Assembly (NCBI RefSeq): GCF_020400605.1
Contig: NZ_JAINRD010000013.1
Location: 155,332 to 219,331, forward strand
DNA length: 64,000 nucleotides
Reading direction: 5' to 3'
DNA from: Streptomyces aculeolatus
GTDB lineage: Bacteria; Actinomycetota; Actinomycetes; Streptomycetales; Streptomycetaceae
Shown: in pieces, positions 1-7,875 of the stretch
Layout: each line of letters opens with the position of its first letter
Numbering within the stretch: the first letter of the stretch is position 1
Program-made: the position numbers and the translations under genes
Notes under the pieces: model-generated
What the model was told of the DNA's origin: nothing
Seen by the model: the letters and a program-made list of their open reading frames with translations, nothing else
Database searches by the model: none

Positions 1-142
1 TGGCCTGTTCCATTTCGTGCAGGGCGATGCCGAGCTTCACGTGCACGCCCGCGGAAGGTGAATCGGGGTGCCGGAGGAAATGCCGGTAAAGGTGCTCCTC
101 CGCGGGGGAGACCCCGAAAACGCCCATTTCATTGGTGTGCAC
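1..142 (-). CDS. Helix-turn-helix regulator, N-terminal fragment
   Basis: The first 47 codons of a gene that runs off the left edge. The GTG start at 142 has a perfect AGGAGG (154-149) six bases upstream; an in-frame ATG at 127 is the alternative. The peptide has the pattern FGVSPAEEHLYRHFLRHP, seen at the N-terminus of Streptomyces LuxR-family and TrmB-like regulators, where it forms the first helices of a winged-helix region. This suggests a transcription factor, but only the extreme N-terminus is visible and neither a DNA-binding helix nor an effector domain can be confirmed. Confidence 0.5.
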   Translation of the reverse strand, partial: MHTNEMGVFGVSPAEEHLYRHFLRHPDSPSAGVHVKLGIALHEMEQA

Positions 143-421
143 GGCGAGCCTCCTGCTTTGAGCGGTGTGCCACGAGGGGCCGTGGTCGTCGGCCCCATGC
201 TTCCGCGCCGTCGCCACGGCAGGGTGAACTTCTGCGTAACGACAATGTGGCACGCGGAAGTGCGCTCCGGCATGCATACCCGAGGCGGACCGTGCAATGC
301 GAGTGGCGGGCGTGACCGGAGTGCATCATCTCCGAATTCCCGGGTGAGGAATTCACCGGATGCGGAATAGCGGAACAACGGAATCCGCGGGCGGGTCCGG
401 TGGCGGTGCCGAAAACGCCCG
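143..421. other. Intergenic region, no gene seen
   Basis: 279 bp between the helR stop and the partial regulator start. No convincing coding frame. It holds a short inverted repeat GGTGA-ggaat-TCACC at 343-357 with a second GAATTC copy at 334-339, and the AGGAGG of the leftward regulator. It probably carries the 3' end of the helR transcript and the promoter of the partial regulator. Confidence 0.4.
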
Positions 422-2503
422 CTACGGGGAGAGGCCCGGGGGGAGCGGGGCCGTGTGCACGATGTGGAGGCGGGAGACCGCGCGGGTGAGGGCCACGTAG
501 AGGCGGTTCATGCCGCGGGGTTCTGCGTCCGCGATGGCCGCGGGCTCGACCAGCACCACGTGGTCGTACTCCAGCCCCTTGGCCGTCGAGGCCGGCACGG
601 CCGTGAGGCGGGCCCCGGGGGCGTCGGCCGTACCGGACACCGGGAGCCCGGCCGCGCGGAGCGCGCCGCGGAGCCCGTCCGCCTCGCGGTCGGCGGCGAT
701 GACGCCGACGGAACCCGCCTGCTCCAGCGCCGACTTCACGGCCGCGACGGCAGCCGTGGTCGCGTCGTCGGCCGCCTCGACCACGGCCTCCCCGTCGCGG
801 CGCAGGGACCGCGCCGGCGGCACGTCCGCGTCGAGGTGGGCGAGGAGGCGGTCGGCGAGCGCGGCGACGGCGCCCGGGATGCGGAAGCCGGCGGTGAGCG
901 CGGTGACATGGGCGTCCGGCTTGCCCAGGTGGGTGAGGAACGCGGGCCAGTCGCGGGCCGCCCACGGGGTGGTGCCCTGGGCGAGGTCGCCGAGGACGGT
1001 GACCGAGCCGAAGGGGGAGCGGCGGGCGATGGCACGGCACTGCATGGGGGAGAGGTCCTGCGCCTCGTCGACCACCACGTGCCCGTAGCCGGCGGGGCGT
1101 TCGATCAGCCCGGCCAGCTCGTCGAGGAGGACGAGGTCGGCCGCCGACCAGCGGGCCGACCCGGCCGAGCGCGGCGCCCGGGGCCACAGCAGGGCCCGCT
1201 GCTCCGGCCCGTCGAGCACGCCGTCGGCCGCGGCGGCCAGGGTGTCCGGGTCCGCGAGCAGGCCGGCGAGGACCTCCTCGGGCCGCACGGCCGGCCAGGC
1301 GGCGTCCACCAGGGCGGTGACCGGCCGCGCCCGGGACGTCTTCCGCACCCAGCCCTGGGTGCGGACCTCGCCGCGGCGCTCGGCGCGCTGCCGCACGGCT
1401 TCCACGACGCGGGCGCGGACGCGTTCGCGGCCCACGCCGTAGAGGGGTTCCTCGGCGCGTACGCCGCGGACGATCTCCGCCAGCTCGTCGGCGGGCACCT
1501 GCCGGCGGTACGCGCCGTCCGGCAGCACCAGCGGCTCCCGCACCTCCGTCGCCACGTGCGCGTAGAGCGCGCGGCGCAGCACCTCCGCCATGCGGGGGTC
1601 GTGCTTGACGAGCGCCGCGGCGGCTCCGTCCCGCGCCGTGACCGGGTGGCGGGCGATCTCGTCGTCGAGGGTGGACTGCCGCACGCCGGTCTCGCCGAGT
1701 GCGGGCAGGACCGCCGAAATGTAGGAGAGGAAGGCGCGGTTGGGGCCGAGGATCAGCATGCCGCCGCGCCGGACGCGCTGCGGGTAGGTGTAGAGGAGGT
1801 AGGCGGCGCGGTGCAGCCCGACCGCCGTCTTGCCCGTGCCGGGTGCGCCCTGGACGCAGAGGGACGCGGTGAGGCCGGCGCGTACGAGGTCGTCCTGCTC
1901 GGGCTGGATGGTGGCGGCGATGTCGCGCATCGGCCCGACGCGGGGACGTTCGATCTCGCCAGCGACGATGCTGCTCGCGCGCGTCTCGCCCGCGCCGAGG
2001 TGCTCGTCCTCCAGGCCGGTGAGGTCGCCGGAGTCGCCGCGGGATGCGGGTGCCCAGCCGAAGCGGCGGCGGACGGCGACGCCTTGCGGGTCGTGGGCGC
2101 CGGCCTGGTAGAAGGCGCGCGCCACGGGCGCTCGCCAGTCGACCACCAGCGGCGGAACGGCCGGGTCGCGGGCGATGCGCAGGCGGCCGATGTGGTACGT
2201 CTGCCCGGCGTGGTCCCCGGCGGCCGCGGCCGTCCCGCCGGCGCCGGCGGCCCCCGGGCGCGCGAAGTCGAGGCGCCCGAAGAACAGCGGGCCCTCGGGC
2301 AGCTCCCGGAACTCCTTGGCCCGGCTGCGCAGTCGGTAGCCGAGCACTTCGGCGTCGGCGCCGGACGCGGAGGCGTCCTCGCTCGCGACCACCTGCTCCT
2401 GCGCGCCGTCGACCATGGCGTTCAGGGCCGCCCGGCAGGTGTCGTGGTAGGCGCGTTCCCGGGTCAGGGCAGCGCGGAGGAGCGCGGAGTCGGTGCGTGG
2501 CAT
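422..2503 (-). CDS. helR: HelD/HelR-type RNA polymerase recycling ATPase
   Basis: 693-aa UvrD/Rep-like superfamily 1 motor of the HelD family, which frees RNA polymerase from stalled or inhibitor-bound complexes; the actinobacterial HelR branch is linked to rifamycin tolerance. N-terminal coiled region (about 1-80), then the family signature YHIGRLRI...VVDWRAPVARAFY (103-132), Walker A GAPGTGKT (219-226), Walker B VVVDEAQDLSP (476-486), GFRIPG motif, and C-terminal motif VI LYVALTRAVSRLHIVH. The ATG start at 2503 matches family N-termini, although GGAGG lies unusually close (one base). It lies 32 bp downstream of a TetR gene on the same strand and may be co-transcribed. No rifamycin-associated palindrome is visible upstream. 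Confidence 0.8.
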   Translation of the reverse strand: MPRTDSALLRAALTRERAYHDTCRAALNAMVDGAQEQVVASEDASASGADAEVLGYRLRSRAKEFRELPEGPLFFGRLDFARPGAAGAGGTAAAAGDHAGQTYHIGRLRIARDPAVPPLVVDWRAPVARAFYQAGAHDPQGVAVRRRFGWAPASRGDSGDLTGLEDEHLGAGETRASSIVAGEIERPRVGPMRDIAATIQPEQDDLVRAGLTASLCVQGAPGTGKTAVGLHRAAYLLYTYPQRVRRGGMLILGPNRAFLSYISAVLPALGETGVRQSTLDDEIARHPVTARDGAAAALVKHDPRMAEVLRRALYAHVATEVREPLVLPDGAYRRQVPADELAEIVRGVRAEEPLYGVGRERVRARVVEAVRQRAERRGEVRTQGWVRKTSRARPVTALVDAAWPAVRPEEVLAGLLADPDTLAAAADGVLDGPEQRALLWPRAPRSAGSARWSAADLVLLDELAGLIERPAGYGHVVVDEAQDLSPMQCRAIARRSPFGSVTVLGDLAQGTTPWAARDWPAFLTHLGKPDAHVTALTAGFRIPGAVAALADRLLAHLDADVPPARSLRRDGEAVVEAADDATTAAVAAVKSALEQAGSVGVIAADREADGLRGALRAAGLPVSGTADAPGARLTAVPASTAKGLEYDHVVLVEPAAIADAEPRGMNRLYVALTRAVSRLHIVHTAPLPPGLSP

Positions 2504-2535
2504 GCCTCCACGATAATGCAACCGAGTTAAATTTT

Positions 2536-3186
2536 TTACCGGGTTTCGATTCGGGCCCGGGCCAGGTCCGGCAGACCGGCCTTGAGCTGCGCGAACGCCG
2601 ACCGGGCGGTCGCCACCGCCTCGGGGTGGAGCCCGTCCGCGTCGCGTCCGGCGGTGATCCGGCGCCAGTTCTCCTGCGCCAGGACGCGCTGGACGGCGAC
2701 GATCTGCCCGGCCGCCAGCCGCGCCCGTACGCCGCCGCCGGTCTCCTCGCCGACGGCGTCGGCGAGAGCGGCCTCGTCCCGTTCCATGAACGTGTGCAGG
2801 CGCGCCACCAGCGACGGCGTCCCGTACAGCAGCCGGTGGAAGGCGAGCACGCCGGTCTCGTCGTTCAGGCCGGTCACGGGGTCGCGCCGGTCGAGCCCGG
2901 CCAGGAAGTGGTGCAGCAGGGCGTCCAGCGGCGAGTGCCCGGCCGGCCGGCCCGCGACCACCCGGGCGGCCTCCCCCGCGTGGTCGGCGAGCTGGTGCAG
3001 GACCAGGTCCTCCTTGGCGGGGAAGTACCGGAAGAGCGTCGGCTTGGAGATGTCGACGGCGGCCGCGATGTCGGCGACGGTCACCTGCTCGTAGCCCTTC
3101 TCCAGGAAGAGCCGGACGGCCGTGTCCGACAGCCGCTCGTACATCTGCTGCTTCTTGCGTTCGCGCAGCCCGCCCGTGTCGCCCAT
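2536..3186 (-). CDS. TetR/AcrR family transcriptional regulator
   Basis: 216 aa. The N-terminal TetR helix-turn-helix is clear: DTAVRLFLEKGYEQVTVADIAAAVDIS followed by KPTLFRYFPAKEDLV, i.e. helices 1-3 plus the conserved F-YF-KE signature at about residues 20-65. The C-terminal ligand domain resembles actinobacterial regulators with no known effector. It reads into helR after 32 bp, so it may control that gene and itself, and it is divergent from the methyltransferase at 3272, with which it shares an 85-bp promoter region. The stop codon is TAA, rare in this genome. Confidence 0.85.
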   Translation of the reverse strand: MGDTGGLRERKKQQMYERLSDTAVRLFLEKGYEQVTVADIAAAVDISKPTLFRYFPAKEDLVLHQLADHAGEAARVVAGRPAGHSPLDALLHHFLAGLDRRDPVTGLNDETGVLAFHRLLYGTPSLVARLHTFMERDEAALADAVGEETGGGVRARLAAGQIVAVQRVLAQENWRRITAGRDADGLHPEAVATARSAFAQLKAGLPDLARARIETR

Positions 3187-3271
3187 GCCGGGAAGCGTAC
3201 GCAGTCGGGCGCCGGGTGCCGCGGCGCTTATCCGCTCGCCCCCGGCCCCCTCCCTTTGCGACGATCACCCG

Positions 3272-4051
3272 ATGACCTCCGACCCCGCCCCCGACCCCGT
3301 CTTCGACCGGCTCCTCGACGAGGCCGCCGCGGCCCCCACCGACGGCTGGGACTTCTCCTGGTTCGACGGCCGCGCCACCGAGGCGCGGCCCTCCTGGGGA
3401 TACCAGCGGGCCATGGGCGCGCGCATGGCCCGCGCGAGCGCCTCGCTGGACATCCAGACCGGCGGGGGCGAGGTGCTCGCCGGGGTGCCGGTGCGGCCGG
3501 CGCTCTCCGTGGCCACCGAGGCGTGGCCGCCGAACGTCGCCAGGGCCACAACCCTGCTGCACCCCCTCGGCACGGTCGTCGTCGCCGCTCCCGAGGAGCC
3601 GCCGCTGCCGTTCGCGGACGGCGCGTTCGACCTGGTCGTCAGCCGGCACCCGGTGCGGCCGTACTTCGACGAGATCGCCCGCGTCCTGCGGCCCGGCGGG
3701 ACGTACTTCGCCCAGCACGTCGGTCCCGCCAGCGTCTTCGAGCTGGTCGAGTACTTCCTCGGGCCGCTGCCCGCGGAGGCGCGGCACAGCCGCGACCCGG
3801 GGCGCGAGCGCGCGGCGGCGGAGGCGGCCGGGCTGGAGGTCGCGGAGGTGCGGACGGAGCGGCTGCGGATGGAGTTCCACGACGTGGGCGCGGTGGCGTA
3901 CTTCCTGCGCAAGGTGATCTGGATGGTGCCGGGCTTCACGGTGGACGCGTACCGGCCGCGGCTGCGCGAGCTGCACGAACTGATCCGGGATCAGGGCCCG
4001 TTCGTCGCGCACAGCGCGCGGACGCTCTTCGAGGCGACCAAGCCCGCCTGA
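3272..4051 (+). CDS. Class I SAM-dependent methyltransferase
   Basis: 259 aa. Start chosen at ATG 3272 (MTSDPAPDPVFDRLL); the frame stays open further upstream, but that part overlaps the divergent tetR. A Rossmann-type SAM fold is suggested by the motif-I-like LDIQTGGGEVLAGV, the acidic beta strand, FDLVVSRHPV around motif IV and VLRPGGTYFAQHVG (motif VI). Family members are often annotated as methyltransferase type 11; the substrate is unknown. Divergent from tetR, so possibly under that regulator. Followed by a strong bidirectional terminator. Confidence 0.75.
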   Translation: MTSDPAPDPVFDRLLDEAAAAPTDGWDFSWFDGRATEARPSWGYQRAMGARMARASASLDIQTGGGEVLAGVPVRPALSVATEAWPPNVARATTLLHPLGTVVVAAPEEPPLPFADGAFDLVVSRHPVRPYFDEIARVLRPGGTYFAQHVGPASVFELVEYFLGPLPAEARHSRDPGRERAAAEAAGLEVAEVRTERLRMEFHDVGAVAYFLRKVIWMVPGFTVDAYRPRLRELHELIRDQGPFVAHSARTLFEATKPA

Positions 4052-4072
4052 GCGCGGGCGGTGCGGTGGGGC

Positions 4073-4109
4073 CGGTACGGGGCGCGCGGGGTGCGCGCGC
4101 CCCGTACCG
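4073..4109. terminator. Bidirectional terminator hairpin
   Basis: A perfect stem of about 16 bp (4073-4088 with 4094-4109, arms CGGTACGGGGCGCGCG and complement) with a 5-base loop, located between two convergent genes. Confidence 0.7.
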
Positions 4110-4115
4110 ACGGGG

Positions 4116-4637
4116 TCAGATACCGAACGCCGCCGGCCAGCGGATCATGCCGCCGGGCAGCGGGTGGGCCTCGTCGAGCGCGAGGGCCATCACCGCCTCG
4201 TCCGGCGCCTCGACGCTGAGCCGGATGCCGTACGCGGACGCCCGCGTGAAGCCGAACCGCGGGTAGTACTCCGGGTGTCCGACCAGGACGACGTACCGCT
4301 CGCCCCGCGCCGCGGCGGCCGCGAGCGCCGCCCGTACGACCGCGGAGCCCACCCCGCCGCGCTGCAGCTCCGGCCGTACGGAGACGGGGCCGAGGCAGAG
4401 CGCGGGGGTGTCGCCGATGCCGCCGCGGGTGAGCAGGACGTGCCCGAGGACCGCGGCGCCGTCGGCCGCGGACTCCGCGACGACGAGGGACAGGCCCTCG
4501 ATCCACGCGGTCTCGTCGGCACGCAGCTTGTCGACGATGTCGGCCTCGTGCTCCCGGCCGAAGGCGGCGAGGGTGATCTCGCGGATGACGGGGATGTCGG
4601 CGCGCGTCTCGGCGCGCGTGATCCAGGTGTTGCCCAT
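4116..4637 (-). CDS. GNAT family N-acetyltransferase (YhbS-like)
   Basis: 173 aa. A single GNAT domain: RAETRADIPVIREITLAAF at the N-terminus, acetyl-CoA pyrophosphate loop LQRGGVGSAVVRAAL (about 94-108), and the VLVGHPEYYPRFGF motif typical of the YhbS/COG3153 subgroup. It transfers an acetyl group from acetyl-CoA to an unknown amine. Start at ATG 4637, with a short leader that also contains a possible 21-codon ORF upstream. Convergent with the methyltransferase on its left. Confidence 0.85.
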   Translation of the reverse strand: MGNTWITRAETRADIPVIREITLAAFGREHEADIVDKLRADETAWIEGLSLVVAESAADGAAVLGHVLLTRGGIGDTPALCLGPVSVRPELQRGGVGSAVVRAALAAAAARGERYVVLVGHPEYYPRFGFTRASAYGIRLSVEAPDEAVMALALDEAHPLPGGMIRWPAAFGI

Positions 4638-4724
4638 GATGGATGAAAATCCGTTTCGGTGGTCGTGTTCGTGTGGACGCCCCGCGGGCTCACGCTCCCG
4701 GCGCGGGCGGAGACGGGGGAGAGG

Positions 4725-4790
4725 TCAGGCCACGGCCCGGGACGTGAGGGAGACCCGGACGCTGCGCACGGTGGCCTTGGGCGCGGTCAT
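4725..4790 (-). CDS. Possible 21-aa leader peptide
   Basis: A small ORF reading MTAPKATVRSVRVSLTSRAVA would be 21 residues: starts MTAPKATVR, ends SRAVA, basic. It is preceded by an unusually good ribosome-binding stretch GGGAGGTGAGG a few bases before the ATG at 4790. It lies 87 bp before the GNAT gene on the same strand. It could be a translated leader, a short regulatory peptide, or chance; no family is recognised. Confidence 0.3.
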   Translation of the reverse strand: MTAPKATVRSVRVSLTSRAVA

Positions 4791-4856
4791 CAACCTCACC
4801 TCCCCTATCTCTCTTCCGCGGGAATCTCTCCCGTACGAAACACGGCGAGCGCCACT

Positions 4857-5477
4857 CTACACGGGGGAGCCGCCACCCTCGCCGGGGGGCAGGGCAGGGG
4901 CGACGACACCGGCGACGACCTTCCGCACCTCGTCGGGCGCGGGCGGGGCGGCCTCGCGGTCGGCGAAGAGGAGGTGGCCGGCGCCGACGAGGGTGGGGGC
5001 GAGGGTGGCGACGTCGGCGTCGGGGCCGAGCCGGCCGCGGTCGCGTTCTGCGGCGAGGTACGCGGCGAGCATGTCCGCGGCGTCGGCCAGCAGCGGCACG
5101 CCGGTCGGCCGGGTGCGGCGCAGGCGGGCGCGCAGGCCGTCGCGGGAGACGACGAGCCCGACGACGGCGACGGCGATGGACTCGAAGAGTTCTGTCAGTG
5201 CGTCGGCGAGGTTGCCGACGACGGTGCCGCGGCCGGTGTCGGCGGCGGCGAGGAGGGCGGCGGACTGGCCTTCGAGGCGGGCGACGCGGTCGAGGACGAG
5301 GGCGGCGAGGAAGTCGTCGAAGTCGGCGAAGTGCCGGTGCAGGACGCCCTTGGCGCAGCCGGCCTCGTCGGTGACGGCGCGGCTGGTCAGCGCGTTGGGC
5401 CCGGCGCGCAACAGGACGCGCTCGGCGGCGGCGAAGAGCTGGCGGCGGGGGTCGCGGAGGGCGACGCCTGTGGGCAT
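4857..5477 (-). CDS. TetR family transcriptional regulator
   Basis: 206 aa. The N-terminal HTH reads QLFAAAERVLLRAGPNALT, then SRAVTDEAGCAKGVLHRHF with ADFDDFLAALV, the standard TetR arrangement (about residues 12-62). Divergent from the methyltransferase at 5537, with only 59 bp between starts. That gap holds two almost identical GTGGGC-ggat-GCCCAC palindromes, the probable operators, so it likely represses both itself and the neighbour in response to an unknown small ligand. Confidence 0.85.
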   Translation of the reverse strand: MPTGVALRDPRRQLFAAAERVLLRAGPNALTSRAVTDEAGCAKGVLHRHFADFDDFLAALVLDRVARLEGQSAALLAAADTGRGTVVGNLADALTELFESIAVAVVGLVVSRDGLRARLRRTRPTGVPLLADAADMLAAYLAAERDRGRLGPDADVATLAPTLVGAGHLLFADREAAPPAPDEVRKVVAGVVAPALPPGEGGGSPV

Positions 5478-5507
5478 GGTGGCGGTCCTTCGGCGGCGGG
5501 TGGCCAG

Positions 5508-5544
5508 AGTGGGCGGATGCCCACTATGGTGGGCGGATGCCCAC
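5508..5544. promoter_or_regulatory. Tandem TetR operators
   Basis: Two palindromes with the same core: AGTGGGC-ggat-GCCCACT (5508-5525) and GTGGGC-ggat-GCCCAC (5529-5544), 21 bp apart, i.e. on the same DNA face two turns apart. The second overlaps the ATG at 5537 of the methyltransferase. Inferred target of the adjacent TetR protein. Confidence 0.75.
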
Positions 5545-6361
5545 TCTAGCCTCGGACGGCGAGGACCGCGGCGCGCCCGAGCCGCACCGGGCCCGCGCCA
5601 TGGCGGAGTCGTTCGGCGCGGACCCCGCCCGCTACGACCGCACGCGCCCCCGCTACCCGGCCCGGTTCCTCGCCCGTATCGCCGGAGACGGCGGCGGCGC
5701 CGTCCTCGACGTCGGCACGGGCACCGGCATCGTCGCCCGCCAACTCGTCGCGGGCGGCTGCCGGGTGCTCGGCCTCGACGTCGACGCCCGCATGGCCGCG
5801 TACGCGCGGGAGGGCGGACTGGACGTCGAGGTCGCCCCGTTCGAGGAGTGGGACCCCGCGGGCCGCCGCTTCGACACCGTCGTCGCGGGCCAGACCTGGC
5901 ACTGGATCGACCCGGTCGCGGGCGCCGCCAAGGCCGCCGGGGTGCTGCGCCCCGGGGGCAGGTTCGCCGCGTTCTGGAACGTCTCCCGGCCCGCCCCCGA
6001 CGTGGCCGAGGCCCTCGGCGCCGCCTTCCGCGACGCCCTGCCGGGCGCGCCCCTCAACCCCTGGAGCCGCACGGCCCTCGACGGCTACTCGGCGATCGTC
6101 GACAGGACGGCGGACGGCATCCGGGCGGCGGGCGCCTTCGGCGAACCGGAGGAGTGGCGGCACGGGTGGGAATGCACGTACACCCGCGACGAGTGGCTGG
6201 ACCAACTCCCCACGGGCGGCGGAATGGCCCTCCTGACCCCGGCCCAGCGGACCGCCCTGCTCGACGCCACGGCGGCGGCGGTCGACGGCCTCGGCGGGCG
6301 GTTTCCGATGGGGTACACGGCCCTGGCGGTGACCGCGGTGGTGCCGCCGGGGCGGAGTTAG
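5537..6361 (+). CDS. Class I SAM-dependent methyltransferase
   Basis: 274 aa from ATG 5537. SAM-binding motif I VLDVGTGTGIVARQL (about 56-70), acidic strand GLDVDARMAAYAR, motif GQTWHWIDP typical of the methyltransferase-11/UbiE-like group, and VLRPGGRFAAFWN. The N-terminal signature FGADPARYDRTRPRYP is common in these proteins, whose substrates are usually unknown. The start is uncertain: ATG 5537 sits inside an operator and would give a leaderless mRNA, whereas ATG 5600 keeps the conserved region. Divergent from and probably repressed by the TetR at 4857-5477; followed after 9 bp by a GNAT gene in the same direction. Confidence 0.8.
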   Translation: MPTLASDGEDRGAPEPHRARAMAESFGADPARYDRTRPRYPARFLARIAGDGGGAVLDVGTGTGIVARQLVAGGCRVLGLDVDARMAAYAREGGLDVEVAPFEEWDPAGRRFDTVVAGQTWHWIDPVAGAAKAAGVLRPGGRFAAFWNVSRPAPDVAEALGAAFRDALPGAPLNPWSRTALDGYSAIVDRTADGIRAAGAFGEPEEWRHGWECTYTRDEWLDQLPTGGGMALLTPAQRTALLDATAAAVDGLGGRFPMGYTALAVTAVVPPGRS

Positions 6362-6370
6362 CCTGGCGGG

Positions 6371-6868
6371 GTGATCGAAACCGAACGGCTCCTGCTGCGA
6401 CCGCTGACGATGGACGATGTCGACGCCTTCGTGGCGCTGCACGCCGACGAGCGGGTGAACAGGTTCGTGGGCGCGTACTCGCGCGAGCAGGCGCGCGAGC
6501 GGCTGGCCGCGGTCGAGCGGCAGTGGGCGGAACGCGGCCACGGGCTGTGCGCCGTCGAGCTGAAGGACGGCGGCGGGTTCATCGGCCGGGTGGGGCTGAA
6601 CTACTGGGCGGAGCTGGACGAGGTCGAACTCGGCTGGACCCTGGCGGCGGAGTCCTGGGGCCGCGGCTACGCGACCGAGGCGGCCCGCGCGTGCCTGGAG
6701 TGGGGGTTCGCGACGCTGGCCGAGGAGTACTTCATCGCGCTGATCCGCCCGGCGAACACGGCGTCGGCCCGGGTGGCGGAGCGCCTGGGGTTCGCGCCGC
6801 GGCGGGAGGAGACGTTCATGGGCAACAGGGTGACGGTCTACGCCGTGGACGCCCCGCCCCCGGCCTGA
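6371..6868 (+). CDS. GNAT family N-acetyltransferase (RimJ/RimL type)
   Basis: 165 aa with a GTG start 9 bp after the methyltransferase stop, so probably co-transcribed with it. RimJ/RimL-type GNAT: N-terminal IETERLLLRPLTMDDVDAF, core ELGWTLAAESWGRGYATEAARACLEWGF split over the acetyl-CoA loop (WGRGYATEA), and NTASARVAERLGF near the C-terminus, all hallmarks of the Acetyltransf_3 group that acetylates N-terminal amines or small amines. The actual substrate is unknown. Confidence 0.85.
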   Translation: MIETERLLLRPLTMDDVDAFVALHADERVNRFVGAYSREQARERLAAVERQWAERGHGLCAVELKDGGGFIGRVGLNYWAELDEVELGWTLAAESWGRGYATEAARACLEWGFATLAEEYFIALIRPANTASARVAERLGFAPRREETFMGNRVTVYAVDAPPPA

Positions 6869-6898
6869 CCGCCGGGCCGGCGAGGCCGGTGCGGTGGT

Positions 6899-6938
6899 GC
6901 GCCCCGCCACCGGGGGGCCGTTCGCGGTGGCGGGGCGC
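6899..6938. terminator. Bidirectional terminator hairpin
   Basis: Perfect 14-bp stem, arms GCGCCCCGCCACCG at 6899-6912 and its complement at 6925-6938, between the convergent GNAT and LPMO genes. Confidence 0.7.
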
Positions 6939-6962
6939 GGTCCGTACCCGTGCGTGGGGCGC

Positions 6963-7667
6963 TTACGCGCAGGGGCCGAGGTCCTCCCACACGCCGCTGC
7001 CGGCGCCGGGCGTCTCGCCCTGGGTCCACCACTTGGCGCGCCAGGTGTGGCCGTTGTGGGTGACCTGGTTGCCGCCGTTGTACACGGAACCCGCGCTCCA
7101 GGGCGCCGCGGTGCACTGGTCGGGGTCGCCGGGGCCCGGGTCGCCACCGCCGCCGCCGATGTTGACGTCGATGCAGGAGTAGAAGGCGTTGCCCGTGTCG
7201 TAGACGTTCCACACGGCCAGGACCTTCTGCTTGCCGCTGAAGTTGCCGAAGTTCACGTTGTGGTACACGTCGGCGGGAGGCTGGGCACCCCCGTCGTTGA
7301 ACTCGGCGATCTTCGTGCCGCCGATGAAGTACTGCCAGGTGCTGGTGCGGTGGCGGGCGGTGATGTGCCAGCTGAACGTGGTCGAGCCGGCGACCGGGTT
7401 GACGCGCCAGCCCTTGCTGTCGTCGTTCAGCTCGGCGAACTGGCCGTTGCCGCCGCTACAGCTCGTCAGGCCCTTCGGCCCTTCGACGCTCTGCGGCTCG
7501 TACTTGATCTGCCCGCAGTTCACGACGCCCGCCGCGCACTGGTCCTGCCGGCTCGACGGGGACGTGACCCAGCCGTGGGCGTTGGCGGAGGGGGCGGGGA
7601 GGCTCAGGGCCAGGACGGGGGCGACTGCCGCGCCGACCGCTGCCGCCAGTCTTCGTTTCGTGTGCAT
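6963..7667 (-). CDS. Secreted chitin-active lytic polysaccharide monooxygenase, AA10 with CBM5/12
   Basis: 234 aa. Start taken at ATG 7667 (MHTKRRL), with AGGAG five bases upstream. A signal peptide with a basic N-region and hydrophobic core ends ...SANA, so the mature protein begins HGWVTSPSSRQ. That N-terminal His and the His in SWHITARHR would form the AA10 copper histidine brace. After a GGGGGDPGPGDP linker comes a CBM5/12 chitin-binding module (CTAAPWSAGSVYNGG...TWRAKWWTQGETPG). It would oxidatively cleave crystalline chitin outside the cell. Two DasR-like sites lie upstream, consistent with control by the N-acetylglucosamine regulator. Confidence 0.93.
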   Translation of the reverse strand: MHTKRRLAAAVGAAVAPVLALSLPAPSANAHGWVTSPSSRQDQCAAGVVNCGQIKYEPQSVEGPKGLTSCSGGNGQFAELNDDSKGWRVNPVAGSTTFSWHITARHRTSTWQYFIGGTKIAEFNDGGAQPPADVYHNVNFGNFSGKQKVLAVWNVYDTGNAFYSCIDVNIGGGGGDPGPGDPDQCTAAPWSAGSVYNGGNQVTHNGHTWRAKWWTQGETPGAGSGVWEDLGPCA

Positions 7668-7783
7668 GTCAACTCCTGGGCTCGCGTGACATGGGGGGAC
7701 GCGCATGTGGCCACGGTTGGTCCAGCGGGTCGCCGTCGCGCGCGCCGCGTTCGCGCGCCGTCGACTGCGGGTCGGCGACCTGT

Positions 7784-7799
7784 GTTGGTCTAGACCTTA
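7784..7799. promoter_or_regulatory. DasR responsive element-like site 1
   Basis: Contains TTGGTCTAGACCTTA; all 11 bases of the core TGGTCTAGACC (7786-7796) match the Streptomyces DasR consensus ACTGGTCTAGACCACT. It lies about 120 bp upstream of the LPMO start. Confidence 0.75.
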
Positions 7800-7855
7800 G
7801 CGGCTGTCGGGTCGCGGTCAAGGGGGCATGGCCCACCAAGTCCGCACGCGACTCC

Positions 7856-7871
7856 ACTGGTCTGGACAAGA
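7856..7871. promoter_or_regulatory. DasR responsive element-like site 2
   Basis: ACTGGTCTGGACAAGA matches 12 of 16 positions of the DasR consensus. About 70 bp upstream of site 1 and abutting the stop of the PH-domain gene. Probably a second, weaker operator for the LPMO. Confidence 0.5.
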
Positions 7872-7875
7872 CCGC

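Noticed and set aside
2504..3271. Rifamycin-associated element upstream of helR or its tetR
   Set aside because: No matching palindrome found in either the 32-bp or the 85-bp gap.
422..4012. A 1,196-codon open frame on the minus strand joining the HelR frame to sequence beyond it
   Set aside because: Only the part from ATG 2503 has family similarity; the extension runs through tetR and the methyltransferase in other frames and is a high-GC artefact.
4408..7182. Long plus-strand frames across tetR, the methyltransferase and the LPMO region
   Set aside because: Arg/Ser/Pro-rich shadow frames with no domains, overlapping well-supported genes.
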